A stretch of 64,000 bases of DNA from Plecoglossus altivelis (GCA_036571765.1 BROE01000019.1:3377784-3441783); one strand, 5' to 3'; shown: positions 10,045 to 21,811, counted from the first letter of the stretch. The notes: a model not told the origin generated them from the sequence alone. Translations and numbers: made by a program.

Positions 10045-12250
10045 CTGAGTTCAGTAATCAGCAAACTATCTCACTTTAAGACCAACCCATTCAGCCAGGA
10101 TTCAGACTCTCTAACATGTCACCAAAGGTTTGGTTCCTACTAATTGCCGCCTAAAGTGATTCGGTGTGCAGAAAATGAACTTGTTCTGGATGTACACGCC
10201 CTTGAGACAAAGACAGGAAAAGTCTGCAAGACAAATAATGAACTAAGCAGACAGAAGAAAATATAACCAAGATTTAATAAAGGTCAACGTCGCGCGGAGT
10301 CAGGGGGCCGAACATTTCTGGTATTCATTTTGATGTGAATTAATTTGAATTTTGGGGAGTTTTATTGGAAGGACAAAACTTTTGCCTGGACTTCCTCGTG
10401 TATTCTTATTAACACTGGGGCAAGAAAGGTTGTAAAGCTTTAATTCATTACCACATAAAAAAAAAGATTGAAATCAAGTTGATTCATCGGAATGTATTAC
10501 ATCTAAAGTGGTTGCCAAGTTAGTAGAATGTCCTCTAGTATTAGAGTGACAAGGACCCTAGTAGAACTCAACAATGGATTTCCAAATCCAAACAGTGACT
10601 TGGACAGTCTCTCCTTGTCTGACCGAACCAAATCTGTCCTGTGATTAAAGATCATCCCTTTGGTTGAATCAATATGTTCACTGTCCGTGTAATTAACTTG
10701 CCCTCCTCACCTCCTCCGTCTAAGGAGCCCTCAGAATCATTACAAACCACAATGAAGTGCTTTAGGGTGTCTTAAAAAAATGGACACAAGATTATCCTGT
10801 CAGCCTCGATATGCTATATGATGATATTGCACCTCTGATAACACTGTGCTGGCCGGGAGACAAAAAGCTGGTCGGTTGATGGTGTGAAAGCAGACTGATG
10901 ATGTTGACCTTGACGACGTGACCTCCAGTCATGGGTGATACCACAGCTGTAATTGGCCTTGGGGAGACATGAGAGCAAGATAAACGCATGTTCTCTATGC
11001 ATTATTGAAGGCAGTAGGCTCACAGATGGAACCATGAAATATAATAGTGTCCTTTAGGGATAATGAGCGTGCATTATGAGAGACTTACGTTCATGAATGC
11101 TAGCACGCTAGCCTTTCCTTGCTACACTAGGGATCACATGTGGACACACCATGCATTTTCTGTACACACAAGCCTATTATTAGCAATGGTGTGTCATTTG
11201 ACATTGTCTTTTTCCTCATTATAAGTACTACTACATTATTAGTAGTAGCGAGTGTGTGTTTGTGTGCAGGGTGTTGACCGATAGAGCGTTGAGAGATAGA
11301 GACATATGCAGAGAGACATCTTTAGTCACTAAGTCATCGTTATTTTGTCTTGGAGAATGAAAAATACCAATTTCCTCGGTGGTGAAAAGTCATTTCATGC
11401 TAATGACTTGCCCCTCTTGGCTGTGAGTCCACTCCCTCTGGAAGGGGACCTGGCCACGGGCCACGGCTCTGCTTGTCCCTCATTCCAGAGGCCAAGCCAA
11501 GGGGACAATTATGTAGCAACTAATAAAGACTCAAGTTGCAGAAGAATCAATACAGGTTAACAAATGACCACAGTTGGAGAGGCATTCCTTGCTCTTGTCT
11601 TGCACAATCTACCCTCACAGTCTTCTTGCATCCAGCACCAGCATGCCTCTATTCTTTAAAGCTCTGCTCCACTGTTTACTCACAGTTAGCCTATGTTTCT
11701 CACCAATACAGGGGCAGTGATACACCACTAAACCTCAGGTAGATGGTTGAGGTAGCGATGAGCGGGTTGGAGAAAGATCTACCATGATGGCTATGCACTT
11801 CTCAGTCAATTTTAATATATATATATGTGTATATATATATAAATATAAATACTTTTACTTGTCATCTTAGAACTGTGATAGTGTTCAGTATGAGAAACTC
11901 GCTCAGACTGCCCCATTGTAATACCAGTTGAAGAAGTTCTGTCATTCTCGATCCAATCCGCCTGATCTGTCCGTCTCTTTTATCACCCTCCAGCACACCT
12001 TTGAGAGGACTTGAAGGAGAAAGGTGACTGTTATAAAGGCTGCAGACACTTTTTCCGTGGAGGGAAATAGAAAGAAGGAGGTATTAATATGTGATCATTT
12101 ATATTTCATGAATTCATTTCAGTTTTAATGAGACTTTGCGGCTTATTACGTTTTAAAGCCAGAACAAACTTATCCAGGGTCTTTATTCTAAGCTCTATTT
12201 GGAAGCCAACATGAGTACTTATTTGTAGAAGACACCCATGAACACACAAA
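10045..12250. other. AT-rich unique sequence with one TA microsatellite
   Basis: Mostly AT-rich with short frames only. A small imperfect hairpin (CTACTAC and GTAGTAG around ATTATTA, about 11,229-11,250) and the TA array at 11,814-11,850 are the only structures seen. Confidence 0.5.
11814..11850. repeat. TA microsatellite
   Basis: Alternating TA with one GTGT interruption passes into AAATATAAAT. It is an easily melted, cruciform-prone sequence. Confidence 0.9.
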
Positions 12251-12254
12251 CACA

Positions 12255-12425
12255 GGCAGACAACCCACATAACTAATATCCATTATTGTTTAATTAGAGA
12301 GGTGTTGGATAATGATCAGTAATGATTTAAGCAATCATAGGCCACATGTTGTGATTTCATATGATGACAATGACTTCCACGATTATGCACTTCATCCAAG
12401 CATCTCGTTGATTGATGACAAGGTA
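12255..12425. promoter_or_regulatory. Constrained-looking AT-rich block
   Basis: About 170 bases with no CpG, no low-complexity runs, and repeated TAATGAT, TTTAATTAGAG and GCAATCATAG-type homeodomain core motifs. Composition and motif density resemble vertebrate conserved non-coding elements. This is inference from style only. Confidence 0.18.
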
Positions 12426-13563
12426 AAGAACACTTCAAGACTTTAACTCCTTGTCACCCAAACACTCAGCTCTTAGTTCACTCAGAGATGATTCTTAATC
12501 GACAGCGTAGTGGACTACATCCCCCATGTTGCTGCCACAAGGATCAGTCCTCTCTGGGTCTAATACTGTGCAAAGTCATTAGCAGAAAGTAAACATTTAT
12601 TATGCAGGCCCGGTTCCACCCAGATGGACCTCGGACAAACCCCAGAGCGTCTTGTCTGGCCACCCACCTTCTGAGCGGGAGGCGGCCTGCCATGATCAAT
12701 ATGTTATTACGCTTTGCCTAAATACCATTCCGATGAAAAGCACAGGCAATCTTACGGTTGCTGGACCCCTATTAGAGTGCGATCTTTACTCCTCCAAACT
12801 TCTGACAAAAAGTTTGGTTTGGCTTCCTGTCGGTACCGTGCTTAATGCTATTCCGGGTGCGCGGTGTGTTTTAATTCTTGTGTCAACCGATGTGGCTGTC
12901 TTTGGAGGATGTTTGTTTGCTTCAATGAATTAATTAGAGCGCATCAAATGTTCTGCCAGTTAATTAGAAAAACAACAGAGAACAAATATGTAAAACATGA
13001 CAACCTCCCGAATGTAGTTTTATTTCTGCGAGGCAGATGTGAAAACGCAGAGGTCATTTGACAGGATGCTCGTTTCTCTTTCCCCGAAAATGCAATCAAA
13101 TATGAAAGAATTTTAGCACCAATGAAAGAATAAAAGCCTCTCGTGAGCTGGTATCTTATTGCAACATAATAAATTCATTGACCCTTGGACTTCCAGATCT
13201 GCGTGTGCCTAGGAACATTTGTAGTTCATTATTTTACCTTCCCGGTCTCTCAGATAATTTCTTTCGGAAAAGATTGTGTCTTGAAGCTCGTTGGGATTTG
13301 TTCAAACCGTTACCGTTCCATGCCCATTGTGAGCCTGAGTTGAGCGATTTCTATGCGCCTCAATTCAAAGACGATCTGAGGGCAGAGAGATGGAAGGAGT
13401 AGGGTCCTCCACCCATGTGTCAGGTTTGGGTGGGGATTCTCTGGTGGTGGAGACTCGGGAGAGGATGACATCACCAACATCACTATGCAGGAGAGGACTC
13501 CTGGTCAATGGTGTGGAGCTAATTCAGCCCTCGCCAGACCTGAATGATCCTATGATTGAACCA
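12426..13563. other. Unique sequence, no gene recognised
   Basis: Mixed composition. The stretch 13,080-13,175 is CpG-poor and AT-rich and could be another conserved block. No exon with two splice sites was found. Confidence 0.45.
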
Positions 13564-13588
13564 GTGTGTGTGTGTGTGAGAGAGAGAG
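13564..13588. repeat. Compound GT-GA microsatellite
   Basis: Eight GT units run directly into a GA run of about nine bases. Confidence 0.88.
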
Positions 13589-13626
13589 TTTGTGTTGCTT
13601 GTTTAGGTTGTGCTAACTCTTCGCAC

Positions 13627-13925
13627 CCTCACCCCCCCCCCTCCCCGCCTCCTTACTCGACCTCCATCCATCCCTAACCTCCCCCCTCCAGACCTCCAGC
13701 TGCCCCCTCCCCACTCCCCTCCCCATACTCTCGCCTCCCTCCAGACTTCCAGCTCGCCTCCCTCCAGACCTCCATCTCTCACCTCACTCCAGACCACCAT
13801 CTCTCACCTCCCCCAGACCTCCATCTCTCGCCTCCCTCCAGACTTCCAGCTCGCCTCCCTCCAGACCTCCATCTCTCACCTCCCCCCAGACCTCCATCTT
13901 TCACCTCCCTCCAGCCCTCCAGCAC
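13627..13925. repeat. CT-rich minisatellite with 97-bp higher-order repeat
   Basis: The basic motif CCTCCAGACCTCCA and variants (CCTCCAGACTTCCAG) recurs about every 25-27 bp, separated by TCTCTCACC or GCTCGCCTCC linkers. A block starting at 13,732 repeats from 13,829, a 97-bp period, with the first 50 or so bases identical. The Pro/Ser/Leu frame across the tract is a repeat artefact. The strand bias (C/T versus G/A) is extreme. Confidence 0.92.
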
Positions 13926-14834
13926 ATTCAGACATGTTCACAGACATCCAAGGCAGGTCCTCAACCGCTGACCTTGGAGTGCAACCGACAGATGACACCC
14001 AGTTGACCCCAGAAAGCAGAAACAGCTTGTTGGTGCTCGTCAGTGCCAGGGGTGAAAGGTCACAGTTTTGACTCACCACCTTCAAGGCGTACATTCTCAA
14101 GGGATGCAGGGTAGTGGGCTAAATCGAGCATACTATATTTGGGTCCGCTCACCCACTCTACCTCCTTCTTCTAATCCATCTCATCTTTGTTTTAGACCTT
14201 AAGGCTGGTGTTGTGACACACGCATGTGACACTTTTTGTCAGGGTTAGCTTATACAGCAAGAATCTTACACGGGCCATATATAGATCATGTCAAATTACT
14301 CCATGAGCTAAATTAGGGTTAATTAATTTTGTAGCTAAATTGGAATTGTTAAAGCAATTATGTCAATGAGGCGAAGGTTTATTTATGTAGCACCGCGAAA
14401 AGTTAAAAAGAAAAAGACAAGTTTGTGTCTCTTTGTGTCGTCCTCCGGTCGGGAAGTTCCCCTCAGGAAGGTGGCCTCTTTTCCAAAAGCAACAGCTCCG
14501 AGGTGGGCAGATGGTGACAAGCCGTCAGCGACGGGATCAGGCGCTGCCCCTCATTAAGACTGGAAACCGTGACGCAGGGTAAAAGACTGGCGCGTGTTGA
14601 AACGGCGTGCTCGTTCCCTCTGTCGCACCAGCAAAAAACGCACAGGAACCCTTTTCTGGCGGCGCTTGATTAGCATTTCAAACATGACCTAAATTCTGGG
14701 AGCTGAGGGGGGGGGAGTCACGTGCCCACCACTTCAAAGCAGATCTCCAGATGAGCTTATTATTCCATTTCCTCCTCCGGCAAGGGACGGGTGGACAGGC
14801 AGGGTGGTGAGCAGAGCAGCGGGGGGATGTACGG

Positions 14835-14864
14835 CCCAGGTCTGGCCTGCCCAGGTCTGGCCTG
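14835..14864. repeat. Perfect 15-bp tandem duplication
   Basis: CCCAGGTCTGGCCTG occurs twice back to back without mismatch, a recent small duplication. Confidence 0.92.
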
Positions 14865-15825
14865 TCTTTATCACCCAACTGAACCCTGGGAGTTTCTTGC
14901 TCGGCTCGCTCCACCGTCCACCATCAAGAAGACAATCAGTTCCCATTCAGTTTTGAAACATCTCAGGGGAATAACCCTTTAAGTACAGCCCCCGGGATAC
15001 ATATTTGAAAGTAGAACTAGCATTTCGATTCCGGTGGCACGGCAATTGATGCGCCTGGACTGGGCGGATGTGATTAGGACCGCAGGGATGGGTTTCTTCT
15101 GTCTGCGGTGGCGGCTGGCAGCTCGGTCCACTGTGCTGGGTAACCGCACGGCCCTGAATGACCGTCTGGCTCTGTTCTTGTCCTCATGAAACCAGAGTGC
15201 TAGTCATCATCACCAGCCAAGCCTATTCACTGTTAGGGTTGCCCTTGTCCCTTGTGAAAACCTTAACTTTAGGGACAGCTAAAGCTGCCTGAATGAACTG
15301 CACTACGGTCACAGTTATGAGAACTGGCAAAAAGAGATAAAAATGTGCTTCAAAGAACTTTAGCCATGATTACCAGAGCTAATATTGCCAAAGGAGTTCT
15401 GTGTAAAAAGTAGTAAGCAATGACACAGTGCACGCTTTGCTAATTCTGTGCCAGTAAATATGCATTCCTTTAATAGGAAAATTCTCATCTAAATCGAAAT
15501 ACTTAATGCCAAATTGAATTAAATGATTCCTCCATCAAACATGATAATGTAATCATTTATTCAAAGACATCCATTTTTTCCAAGTCATGCTTTTTCAGGC
15601 TGTGTCCCAAATTAAATTCACTCCAAATTAGATTTGTTTCATGAGTTAAAAAAATTTAACAATCTCAAAACGCTTCGAAGAATGTCTGAGGGATGAATGT
15701 TACTTTGTGAGTCTCTCTCTCTTTCTCAATCTCTACCCACCCGATGCTCTCGTTTTCTCTTTTCTCATAAACTCCCCTCCTTCTCTCTCTTCCTCGCTCG
15801 CATTGTCAGTTTCATTCACTCGACC

Positions 15826-15857
15826 GCTCTCTCTCTCTCTCTTTCTCTCTCTCTCTT
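15826..15857. repeat. CT microsatellite
   Basis: A CT dinucleotide run with one TTT interruption. Confidence 0.9.
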
Positions 15858-16222
15858 CTTCACCATAACATTTGGAGAAACTGAAAGGGAACCGGCAGGC
15901 CTCATTTACAGATCATTTCTCTCATTAATCTGTGTGCTGCAGATGCTGGTAATTTATTTTACTCCTCTCACCTCCTGTTGTGGCAGCTGTTAGGGGGGCG
16001 CGGGGGGTGAGGGTGAGTTTGGGCAGGGGGGTGGTGCCAGTTCACTGTGATAAGGGGGACAGAGAAACAGGTGGGGCACGGAGTGGGACACGCGGGCGAA
16101 GCGACACAGACACACCTCTTTGAACTGCATCCACCAACGCGGACGTGACCAGACTGCACGGCAGCCAAGCACCAGAGGGAACACTTTAATATGTGTGTGC
16201 GGTGTGTGGGTGTGTAACTGTG

Positions 16223-16239
16223 CGAGAGAGAGAGAGAGT

Positions 16240-16273
<34 letters not shown>

Positions 16274-16282
16274 AAGAGGAAA
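16223..16282. repeat. GA microsatellite
   Basis: GAGAGA with single GTGA and ACAG interruptions, preceded by a GTGTGTGGG stretch. Confidence 0.92.
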
Positions 16283-16529
16283 AAAGAATGAGCAAAAAGA
16301 AACTCAGGTGTTGATCTTGTCTAGATTGCACATTATTGTGTTTGCTTTTGTTCTTTTTAAATCTGTCTTTAAGCACACCTCTGTGTCGACATGCTACTGC
16401 GCGCAATCTCATGATAGCACTTCAAATTAATATGTATTTCTGGTACACTTCAAAGAAGTTCAATTTCCAAGGGACATAAACTTCACCAACCAGAACAGGT
16501 TGAGCACGCACATCAATAACTTTAAAACT

Positions 16530-16870
16530 CAATCTCCCTGTTGCGTTGGTTAATAATTCTACACATATTTATGCAATACTAAATCGTTTGCACCACGAGT
16601 CGTCTCTGCGGAATGAAATTCCCTATTTTGTGTTGCAAAGTTTCTTGGAGAAAAATAGGCTTCCTGATCTTAGGATGCCAAGTTAATATTCCTCTGCATT
16701 CTTTGAAGCTGTGTACAGCCGTTCCAAAAGGAAAGGTTGAGAGCTTAACGTATCGACCCCAGTTATTGGCGCTATCGATCCGCTGAAAAGCATTTAATTG
16801 GACTTTACTCGTGTAAATTGGCTCCCGTTAGCAGAGTCCCGCCAGCCACGGTGACTAGAACAGATGCTTT
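16530..16870. promoter_or_regulatory. Constrained-looking block
   Basis: No simple repeats. AT-rich cores (TTAATAATTC, ATTTAATTGG, GTAAATTGG) are spaced through moderate-GC sequence. It resembles a conserved non-coding element and lies about 0.6-0.9 kb upstream of the CpG-rich patch, a natural place for an enhancer or proximal element. Inference only. Confidence 0.2.
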
Positions 16871-17379
16871 GGGATAATTGTCGGCGTGTCTATTACCGCC
16901 TTGTGTGAAGTCTCTTATTAATCGAACCATCTCCCAGAGACAGTCTTGGAATCTACAGCATGTCAGAACCAACCAAATGGGTCGACTTGCTTTTCATTCC
17001 AACCATCAGTGTATTGGGCGGCTTGGTAGTAGGTTAGCTGGATGCCCTTGGATGCCTCTCTCTCTCCAGGGTTTTCTTTAACGAGACGTAAAAGCGTGTG
17101 TGTGGGGACACTCCGCTCGAGAGTTTACTCAGATCTTACAGTGCTGATTATCTGTGGTGACAGGGAGCTGGTCCGAGCAATGGGGACTGCAGGAAGATGG
17201 CACATGGCCTGACTGGCTCTCTCCACAGGTGCGCTGGAGAATGAATAATTGATCATCGAGCCTCCATCCGGCATTGAGGATACGAACACGTTTCTTCCAG
17301 GTCAGTCGAAAGGGACAGCCTCCAATTACGTCCGGTCACTTCCAGAGCGGAAGGTTTCCGTCGTAGTCAGCTTTCTCTC

Positions 17380-17720
17380 GTGTCCTGGTGCTCCCCGCTC
17401 GCTCGGTCTCGTTTATTTTCCGCCATCTAGTCTGCAGCGGAGGTGTCGCCGCTAACTCCCGAGGAAAGTAAACGAAAACATGAACGAAACCACACGACCA
17501 AAAGGTCGGCGACGCAAGCACGCTGCGCCGGCCGCAGCAGCGCTGACCTCGCGTACGCTCGTGGCGAAGCGTCTGCTCCGGCCGCGTCGGAGGCCTCGGA
17601 GGGCGGAGGGCGTCAGAGGGACGGCTATCATGCCATCTCGCCGAGGCCCATATGTCCAGACAGAGGGAGGCCGCTCTGCGGAGCACGGCTCCTGGGCTCC
17701 ATGGGTGAGTGCAAACTGGC
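17380..17720. promoter_or_regulatory. CpG island-like patch
   Basis: I count about 39 CpG dinucleotides in roughly 330 bases, by far the densest patch in the window, with GC-rich sequence on both sides of the ATG at 17,480. No TATA box is apparent. In vertebrates this density is typical of an unmethylated promoter and first exon. All six frames are fairly open because stop codons are rare at this GC content, so openness alone is not evidence of coding. Confidence 0.5.
17480..17704 (+). CDS. Candidate first coding exon in CpG island
   Basis: An ATG with A at -3 (AAAACATGAAC) opens a 75-codon frame that ends exactly in phase 0 at CTCCATGG/GTGAGT, a strong donor. The predicted peptide is very basic (MNETTRPKGRRRKH, later RRRPRR) and Ala-rich in the middle, compatible with a nuclear or nucleolar segment or simply with translated GC-rich DNA. 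A matching acceptor lies at 18,123, making a 419-bp intron that contains a long G run. No family is recognised. An alternative is that the exon is non-coding or uses another frame; one such frame places an ATG just before the donor. Confidence 0.3.
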
Positions 17721-18015
17721 CAACCATATGGAGGCCAGAGTGTGAGTGCGTGTGTGTCTTTATGAGTGTGTGTCTGCATGAGCGAATCCTAGGGGTGTTT
17801 GGGCGTGCGGCCCCTGGAAGGAGGCTGGCCTCTGTGTGGATGAAGTGTCGACTGAGGCTGGGGCCGAACAGACGGCGTGGTGGCCTAACTGGCAGACTGG
17901 ATAGCAGCTCCATTTAGAATCACTTAGGACGCCTTATTCCCCTTCACTCTCAGCATTGTCTTCCATCTGAAATGCTCTGGTGTGTTGAGTAGAGTAACAT
18001 TCAGATGATATAAAC

Positions 18016-18046
18016 GGGGGGGGGAGGGGGGGGGGGGGGGGGGGGG
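18016..18046. repeat. Poly-G tract
   Basis: Nine G, one A, then 21 G. It is prone to slippage and G-quadruplex formation, and its length is likely uncertain in the assembly. Confidence 0.9.
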
Positions 18047-18123
18047 CAGCGCTCCAAGCTGTGCTTGACAGTGAAGTGTGTGCATAGAATCCAGAGACAC
18101 GTTCTTGTTCTGTTCTCTCACAG

Positions 18124-18219
18124 ATCCACCATGAAGTGTTCAGCACATCCGGTGTCACATTGCTCCGCCAGCTGGAGTCAAACGTTCACGTAACACAGTC
18201 CACGGTCACCACGGACTGA
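18124..18219 (+). CDS. Candidate second coding exon
   Basis: A strong acceptor (TTCTTGTTCTGTTCTCTCACAG) ends at 18,123. The following frame, phase 0 with the exon candidate ending at 17,704, begins IHHEVFSTSGVTLLRQLESN and reaches TGA at 18,217-18,219 after 31 codons. Joined in frame, the two pieces would give a small protein of about 106 residues. A weaker donor, TTCAC/GTAACA near 18,189, could instead make this an internal exon. The alternative ATG at 18,130 (CCACCATGAAG, near-ideal start context) opens only 20 codons. No homolog is recognised. Confidence 0.28.
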   Translation: MHHEVFSTSGVTLLRQLESNVHVTQSTVTTD

Positions 18220-18411
18220 AACACGCAGCTTCGCCCCCCTGGAACAACGTGTTCTATCGCGTCTCTCTGACCCGCACGCACTGTCCGTGTCTGACACGTG
18301 GACACGGAGAGACTTCCCGTCCCCTGGTGTAGTGTGGAATCAGCAATGCAGAGGCAGTCATCCCAGGAAAATGTCTGCATGGTAATCAGGAGCCATTAGA
18401 CAGTTGGGAAG

Positions 18412-18571
18412 CTGCGTGTGTGTGTGCATTTGTGTGTGTATGTGTGTGTGTGTATGTGTGTGTATGTGTTTGTGTGTGTATGTGTGTGTACGTGTGTGTG
18501 TATGCGTGTGTGTGTGTACGTGTGTGTGTATGCGTGTGTGTGTGTGTGTACGTGTGTGTGTGTGTGTGTGT
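18412..18571. repeat. Long TG array with TATG and TACG interruptions
   Basis: About 160 bases of GTGTGT are interrupted at semi-regular intervals by ATG, ACG or GCG, so that GTGTGTGTAYGTGTGTGT-like units repeat. This is a strong Z-DNA-forming sequence. Cys/Val frames on one strand and His/Thr frames on the other are artefacts. Confidence 0.95.
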
Positions 18572-20689
18572 AGAGGGTGGGGGGGAAGGCCAGGGGGCAC
18601 AGCCTCATGGGGATGTGCTGCATAATCATCAGGCTGACTGTGGCAGTCGCACGCCTCCCGCTGAGATTTCCCCGGCTAAGGAAAATTGTCCATTCTCGTC
18701 CAATCGGCGCTCACGTTGCGCGGTACTGTGATTACACCGATGGTTGCATGCATAAACCAGGAGAGAAGCGTCTCTGTGCTGGTGGTATGCGTTCGACTGT
18801 GGCATCTTGCTTCAAATGATCAGAGGGAAAAGATACTGTGGAAATAGTGGTGACAAAGGTATTTCGTGTTGGGGATAGAATTGTGGTAGAAACGCAGTAA
18901 ATTGTGGATTTGGTGGTATTTGCTTAGTAGTTCTGATTTCTTTGTAATCTAGCACTATGGAGCCAATCTCAGACCCCCAGCAACAGAAGTGATGCCATGA
19001 TGGAGACAGACCCATGAACAGATATAGGCACACCGACAAACTGAAAGATGGGATAGGGAATAGAGCAGTGAGTCTGCAGGAGGGAGGTTGGGTGAGAGGG
19101 GGGAGAGAGAGGGGGGGTGGGGGCTGAACCTTTATAGAGTTGAGTTGGAGGGATGGTGATCAATGGCCTTCATCCAGCCCTTGATTGGCTGATAGACTGT
19201 CTCCCAGGCTCTCACTGCCCAGCCCTCCTGCAGTCCCCCTCACCACCACTGATGAGGCTGAAGAGACAATAGAACCCTTCTAAACAGAGACACCATCAGC
19301 GGTGGGCTCTGGCCACACACAGACGTTTGGCTTCTTTCAGTGAGAAGGCTAAACAACAACAGCCCTCGTCTTTGTGTTGTTCAGGAATCGTCAAAAAATA
19401 ACATTGGTGATCATGAATAGCACCTTTTCCAAGATCTCTGGAGCTAGCAGACCTGCAGGTTCCTTTGAAGGAGACAAAGCTGCCAGTTGCTAGTTGGATG
19501 GCATGCATGCGGGGCATGTGAGCAGGCCCATCCATTTCCATTGCACGGCAGAAGGTAAGGGGATGGCACCTGCTGTCACTGCCTGTGTGTCTCCTCCCCT
19601 CCTGCTAGGGTGACACAAGTTCGGAATGCACGTGTCATTGGAATCCAGTGAGACAAATGGAGGATTCTGGAAGAGTACGTCAGAGTTAATCTCCCGCTCT
19701 CGCACAGCGCTGAGGGAAAAGCAAGCGGGTATCATGGCAACTTCCAGTCAGTGTCACTTAAAGTACATCGGAAAGGACGCGTTCCAACAAGAGCCATGAC
19801 TCAGACCAGGGGAGGTGCGTGTCATCAAGAAACAACGTCACATGTCACCCAGAACAGTTATCAAGGTTGGGACACGACATTTCGAGGGAACTGACGTGTG
19901 TTTTTTGTAAAAACTCTGATGCGTGTACAGACCTGTTGTTGTGTGGTTCTCCGGTATCGATGATGACCCCAATTCAAATCCAAATTCAGTCACGTTAAGC
20001 TGCCAGGACAGAGAATGACAAGATACTGTATCCGGTGACACTATCATCTAACTCATTCCTTCGTCCAACTTCTACGCTTTTCACCGCAGAGAATGGACGG
20101 TCCCAAAGAGGTGGGGACTGGGGAGTTCTGTGTTCATAAGTGACCTCTCCCCCCCGTGTCACCCACCACCTGGGACAGCCTGACACACCTGCCTCTCTAG
20201 GCTGAATCCCTTTGCCCTCCTGCGTCCGATCTCTCCTGGGTAAGCAGGTGGGGAAAGATGGGAGCTGCTGTTTTCAGATGAGGAGGGCTGGATGGTGGCA
20301 GATACAAGGGACGACGTAGACAGCTGGGGCAGAGCAAGCGACACCTCTGATTACAGTCAAGAGGTGTTGAACGAGGGCTCGCTAAACCAGATGAGGGCGA
20401 GACACAAGCCTTCCTAAAATCCCCACGTGTGAAATGAGTTGTCATTTCAACCGTGCGGGGACGAACCGAGGAAATGTATGTGGCGATGAGTTTGGATGCT
20501 ACAAAGGCTAGATCGTCTAACTGAGGTACTGTAGCGCTCCTGAAGTCATCATTAAGAAAAGCAACATTTCAACTCTGTCACTTTCTCTTGTCCTTTTCCA
20601 TTGGAGCCGTGTAGCGTTGTGGGCCAGAAAAGCTGAGACAGCACAATAGAAAACACGCAAGACCTAAATATGGAATACACAAAACCAAT
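18572..20689. other. Unique sequence, no gene recognised
   Basis: Contains a G-rich stretch near 19,086-19,122 (GGGGGGAGAGAG, GGGGGGGTGGGGG). Several 60-80 codon frames lie on the minus strand with no paired splice sites or protein-like character. Confidence 0.5.
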
Positions 20690-20860
20690 GACTAAGAAAT
20701 CCATTATGTTAATGATTCCTGTCAGTCACAAGTCAATTTACCACAGGCATCACTTAACACCCTGACCTCTCAAATTGCCAAGCATTAATATGCGTGATGC
20801 ACCTGATGTTTCAGAGGGCAATTATCCAAATTAGCATCATTGGTATTCTGTCATTCATCT
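20690..20860. promoter_or_regulatory. Constrained-looking AT-rich block with TALE/POU-like motifs
   Basis: CpG-poor, repeat-free sequence carries CCTGTCAGTCA (TALE-type TGACAG core on the reverse strand), ATTAATATGC (POU-like), CAATTATCC and AATTAGC in under 150 bases. The motif mix is typical of developmental enhancers in vertebrates. No coding frame is present. Inference from composition and known binding cores. Confidence 0.25.
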
Positions 20861-21712
20861 TCTCCTCCCACTTGAAATCAGTTAGTCACAGGCCGCAGAT
20901 AAGTTTGTCTGAACAATGAAGAGTAACTAAAACCATCGCACACAGTTACCACGTCAGTGTTGCTCGCTGATGAGGATTGTGAATGAGCAGAATTGCAAAG
21001 ATGAATATTGCGCCACAAATAGAAATCACAACAGAGATGAATACACACAAAATACCCGCGCAACAAACTGCCAGCTTGGTGTCTGTGCAGGGGCGTGTTC
21101 AGAACCACATCTGCACCGTTTTCATTTGGGAGAAGGCCAACGTGTTGTGGAAGCGGATGGCTTGGGATTGGACACCCACAGGCACCAGACTAGGCCACAC
21201 ATGAGGAATGACACAATAAGACATGCAGGGTTGCATTTTCCTTGATCTTATGGTCCACTTTGCAAACCTCTCCACATCGCATGGAGCCCTGCAAGTTGGA
21301 GAGGCTTCGCTGCTTTTTAAGATTCTCTGCCTGAAGCTCCATCTGCTGGGACAGCGAAGTCATCGAGGCCACTTGAGGCCATTCCACACAACAAGAAAAC
21401 ATTAAATATGTATCAATGACTTTGTTTTCCTGCCACCAAAACATGGGGGGGTACAGTGCTCTGGGATTGAGTCACAGTGCAACTGTCCTACAACTTAGGC
21501 CACCAGCAAGAATAATGAATCAAATGAACACACCGGGGGAACCAATTAATAAATAAATATCTTGGTTGGCCTCGTAGTGACGATCAGCCATGCTGCCAGT
21601 CCCACCCCGACCCTAATTATGAGAGATTTGAGGTTGTCTCAATGGAAATTGGAGCGAGAGAAAATGCAAGATAAGTTCTGGAAGGAGAGAAACAACAAGG
21701 AAGGGGATTGAA
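20861..21712. other. Unique sequence, no gene recognised
   Basis: Mixed composition with frames under 95 codons on both strands; nothing supports an exon. Confidence 0.5.
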
Positions 21713-21777
21713 ACTAAGAGAGAAAGAGGGAGAGATAGAGAGAGAGAGGGAGATAGATAGAGAGAGAGGGAGAGCGG

Positions 21778-21811
<34 letters not shown>

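Larger units (their letters stand above)
13926..16222. other. Unique DNA with two short CT runs
   Basis: A minus-strand GAAGGTG/GTGAGTC donor-like string lies near 14,072. A direct repeat of 15 bases (CCCAGGTCTGGCCTG) is at 14,835-14,864. CT runs lie at 15,711-15,726 and 15,826-15,857. AT-rich sequence covers 15,400-15,680. No gene is recognised. Confidence 0.5.
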
